7,211 bases of DNA from a bacterium. GTDB taxonomy: Bacteria; Bacillota; Clostridia; Christensenellales; CAG-138. The stretch spans positions 1 to 7,211 of the forward strand of contig JAQXRK010000156.1 of the NCBI GenBank assembly GCA_029218485.1, read 5' to 3'. The translations under genes and the position numbers were made by a program. The notes beneath the pieces are model-generated. The model did no database searches, had not been told where the DNA came from, and was given only the letters and a program-made list of their open reading frames with translations. Positions 5,741 to 7,211 of the stretch are shown here, in pieces; the stretch's first letter is position 1, and every line of letters starts with the position of its first letter.

Positions 5741-6831
5741 ACGTACCATTTGCTGATTTTTCGGTCATGCACACAGAGATCCGGGATCAGCTTGATGCAG
5801 CGATCAGACGGGTTGTGGATGCCAACTATTTCATCGGATCACCGGAGAACAAGGATTTTGAGGATCGCTTTGCTGCGTATTGCGGCGCCAACGCCTGCGT
5901 TGGGTGTGGCAATGGGCTGGATGCGCTGCAGCTGATCCTGCGTGCATACGGCATTGGCGCGGGCGATGAGCTGATCGTTCCGGCGCACACGTTCATCGCG
6001 ACAGGCCTGGCCGTCACCTATGTCGGCGCGAAGCCGGTGTTTGTCGATGTCGAGCCGCACTGGTACTGCCTGGATGCGGCGCAGATCGAGGATGCGATCA
6101 CGGAGCGCACCAAGGCGATCATGATGGTGCACATCTATGGTCAAGTCGGCGAGTTTCAGGCCGTTCGGGAAATCGCGGACAAGCACGGGCTGCTTTTGAT
6201 CGAGGATGCGGCGCAGGCACACGGTGCGCGTTACCGCGGGCAGCGGACCGGCAGTCTCGCCGATGCGGCCGGCTTCAGCTTCTATCCCGGGAAGAACCTC
6301 GGCGCATTCGGCGATGGCGGTGCGGCGGTCTGCCGCGATGCTGCGGTTGCGGAGCGCATCAGAACCTATGGCAACTATGGCGCAAGAACCAAGTATCAGC
6401 ATGTGTACAAGGGGGTCAATTCCAGACTGGATTCCGTGCAGGCGGCGGTGCTCTCCGTCAAGCTGGAGTTTCTGGATCGCTGGAACGCCGAGCGCCGGCG
6501 GATTGCCGGGCGCTACAAAAAGGGAATCACCAATCCTTCCATCCGGCTGCCGCAGGAAAATCCGGATGCAGAGCATGTATGGCACATCTTCCCGGTCATG
6601 GCCGAGGGGCGTGACGCGCTCATCGCGCATCTTCGCGATCAGGGGATCACGGCGCTCTGCCATTACCCGGTTCCGATGCACCTGCATCAAGCCTATGCGG
6701 ATTTGGGGTATGCGCCCGGCCGGTTCCCGGTCGCGGAATATATTGCCTCGCATGAGGTCAGCCTGCCGATGTATTACGGCATGACGGAGGAGCAGATCGA
6801 TCATGTAATCGATGCGGCGAACCGGTTTTGA
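5737..6831 (+). CDS. dTDP-3-keto-6-deoxyhexose 3-aminotransferase (FdtB/QdtB-type, DegT/DnrJ/EryC1 family)
   Basis: A 364-residue PLP-dependent sugar aminotransferase, predicted to aminate C3 of the ketoisomerase product with glutamate as likely donor, giving dTDP-3-amino-3,6-dideoxyhexose. Fold type I features are in order: YFIGSPENKDFEDRFAAYCG (31-50), the phosphate-binding GNGLDAL at 58-64, VPAHTFIATGLAV at 81-93, EDAAQAHGA at 156-164 with Asp157 pairing with the PLP ring nitrogen and Gln160, and SFYPGKNLGAFGDGGA at 181-196 with Schiff-base Lys186. The C-terminal NSRLDSVQAAVL and HVWHIFPV segments are typical, as is the CHYPVPMHLHQAY stretch. Length is standard. Glutamine in DAAQ rather than threonine or serine, and the LDALQLIL start, fit the C3-aminotransferase group. 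The gene overlaps the ketoisomerase by ATGA, so the two consecutive enzymes are co-translated. Alternative roles (C4 transaminase) are less likely because of that partner. Confidence 0.93.
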   Translation: MNVPFADFSVMHTEIRDQLDAAIRRVVDANYFIGSPENKDFEDRFAAYCGANACVGCGNGLDALQLILRAYGIGAGDELIVPAHTFIATGLAVTYVGAKPVFVDVEPHWYCLDAAQIEDAITERTKAIMMVHIYGQVGEFQAVREIADKHGLLLIEDAAQAHGARYRGQRTGSLADAAGFSFYPGKNLGAFGDGGAAVCRDAAVAERIRTYGNYGARTKYQHVYKGVNSRLDSVQAAVLSVKLEFLDRWNAERRRIAGRYKKGITNPSIRLPQENPDAEHVWHIFPVMAEGRDALIAHLRDQGITALCHYPVPMHLHQAYADLGYAPGRFPVAEYIASHEVSLPMYYGMTEEQIDHVIDAANRF

Positions 6832-6861
6832 GTGGTTGACTGATGGGAAGGACGGACGGAC

Positions 6862-6867
6862 AGGAGA
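6862..6867 (+). promoter_or_regulatory. Ribosome binding site for the GNAT gene
   Basis: AGGAGA lies 4 bases before the ATG at 6872. The 40-base gap before this gene (6832-6871) is the longest in the window; besides this site it holds only a GGAC triple repeat at 6850-6861 and shows no promoter or terminator. Confidence 0.6.
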
Positions 6868-6871
6868 CGAT

Positions 6872-7211
6872 ATGGAAAACAACGGCGTAAGGCTTCGCAG
6901 ACTGTTGGAGAAGGATGCTCCGCGCATGCTGGAATGGATGCAGGATGCTGAGGCGGTTCGTTATCTGAATATCGGCGGCATGGATACCGGGATGCAGCAG
7001 GTGCTGCGGTTCATTCAGAATGCGCAGGACGATGTTTCCAACATTCATCGTGCAATCGTTGATGCGAATGATATGTATCTCGGTACGGTCAGCCTGAAGC
7101 ATGTGGACTACGAGAAGCGGGAAGCGGAGTATGCCATCGCGATGCACCCCACCACCTGGGGCACGGGAGCGGCCCGGACGGCAACACGGCTTATCTCGGA
7201 GATGGCGTTCC
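6872..7211 (+). CDS. GNAT-family N-acetyltransferase, 3'-truncated by the window edge
   Basis: The frame stays open from the ATG at 6872 to the last base: 113 codons plus one base, so the C-terminus is missing (about 60 residues if family-typical). It resembles the Acetyltransf_3/RimJ-like GNAT class, which uses acetyl-CoA to acetylate an amine. Visible parts: the N-terminal strand and helix VRLRRLLEKDAPRMLEWMQD (6-25), IVDANDMYLGTVSLKHVD (62-79) as the central strands, AEYAIAMHP (85-93) and the acetyl-CoA pyrophosphate-loop motif W-G-T-G-A-A at 96-101, followed by the expected helix. Position right after the C3-aminotransferase makes sugar N-acetylation the leading hypothesis, giving a 3-acetamido-3,6-dideoxyhexose. 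GNAT enzymes do this on other nucleotide amino sugars (WecD, PseH). A protein or unrelated amine substrate cannot be excluded. Confidence 0.85.
   Translation, partial: MENNGVRLRRLLEKDAPRMLEWMQDAEAVRYLNIGGMDTGMQQVLRFIQNAQDDVSNIHRAIVDANDMYLGTVSLKHVDYEKREAEYAIAMHPTTWGTGAARTATRLISEMAF

Noticed and set aside
6848..6862. GGAC repeated three times before the GNAT gene.
   Set aside because: Three copies of four bases is too short to call a functional repeat; it is probably chance in purine-rich leader sequence.
5839..6927. A 362-codon minus-strand open frame opposite the aminotransferase.
   Set aside because: The plus strand carries an intact PLP aminotransferase with all motifs; the antisense translation shows no family motif and runs across a gene boundary.

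Overview
The window is one dense, single-strand (+) block of nine genes for a cell-surface glycan, cut at both ends. The base composition (G+C-rich, roughly 55-60% by eye), strong AGGAGG-type ribosome binding sites, ATGA/TGATG stop-start overlaps and the mix of CDP-glycerol chemistry with a TagGH-like exporter suggest a fairly GC-rich Firmicute, perhaps a Clostridia-type gut bacterium. This host assignment is inference, since there is no rRNA or other marker gene.

Layout. (1) 1-918: C-terminal 305 residues of a CDP-glycerol glycerophosphotransferase, open at the left edge. (2) 915-1703: ABC-2 permease of the TagG/RfbD/Wzm polysaccharide-export type. (3) 1703-2452: its ATPase (TagH/RfbE/Wzt type, core domain only). 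(4) 2427-3386: family 2 glycosyltransferase. (5) 3402-4289: glucose-1-phosphate thymidylyltransferase (RfbA/RmlA). (6) 4299-5324: dTDP-glucose 4,6-dehydratase (RfbB/RmlB). (7) 5321-5740: cupin-fold dTDP-4-keto-6-deoxyglucose 3,4-ketoisomerase of the FdtA/QdtA type. (8) 5737-6831: DegT/DnrJ/EryC1 PLP aminotransferase of the FdtB/QdtB type. (9) 6872-7211: GNAT acetyltransferase, cut at the right edge. Genes 1-4 and 6-8 overlap their neighbours; gaps elsewhere are 15, 9 and 40 bases. No internal promoter or terminator is evident, so the block is probably one transcript.

How the genes work together. RfbA and RfbB make dTDP-4-keto-6-deoxyglucose. The ketoisomerase moves the keto group to C3, and the aminotransferase places an amine there, giving a dTDP-3-amino-3,6-dideoxyhexose (Fuc3N or Qui3N configuration; not decidable from sequence reading). 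The GNAT is a plausible N-acetylating enzyme for the last step. The glycosyltransferase may add this or another sugar. The glycerophosphotransferase adds glycerol phosphate from CDP-glycerol, and the ABC pair would flip the finished lipid-linked glycan across the membrane. The likely product is a teichoic-acid-like or glycerol-phosphate-decorated polysaccharide carrying a 3-(acet)amido-3,6-dideoxyhexose.

Every gene falls in a known family. What is distinctive is the combination, the use of a GNAT where characterised Fuc3NAc/Qui3NAc pathways use other acyltransferases, and some details of translation coupling. I found no RNA genes, mobile elements, CRISPR arrays or defence systems, and no intergenic stretch longer than 40 bases.
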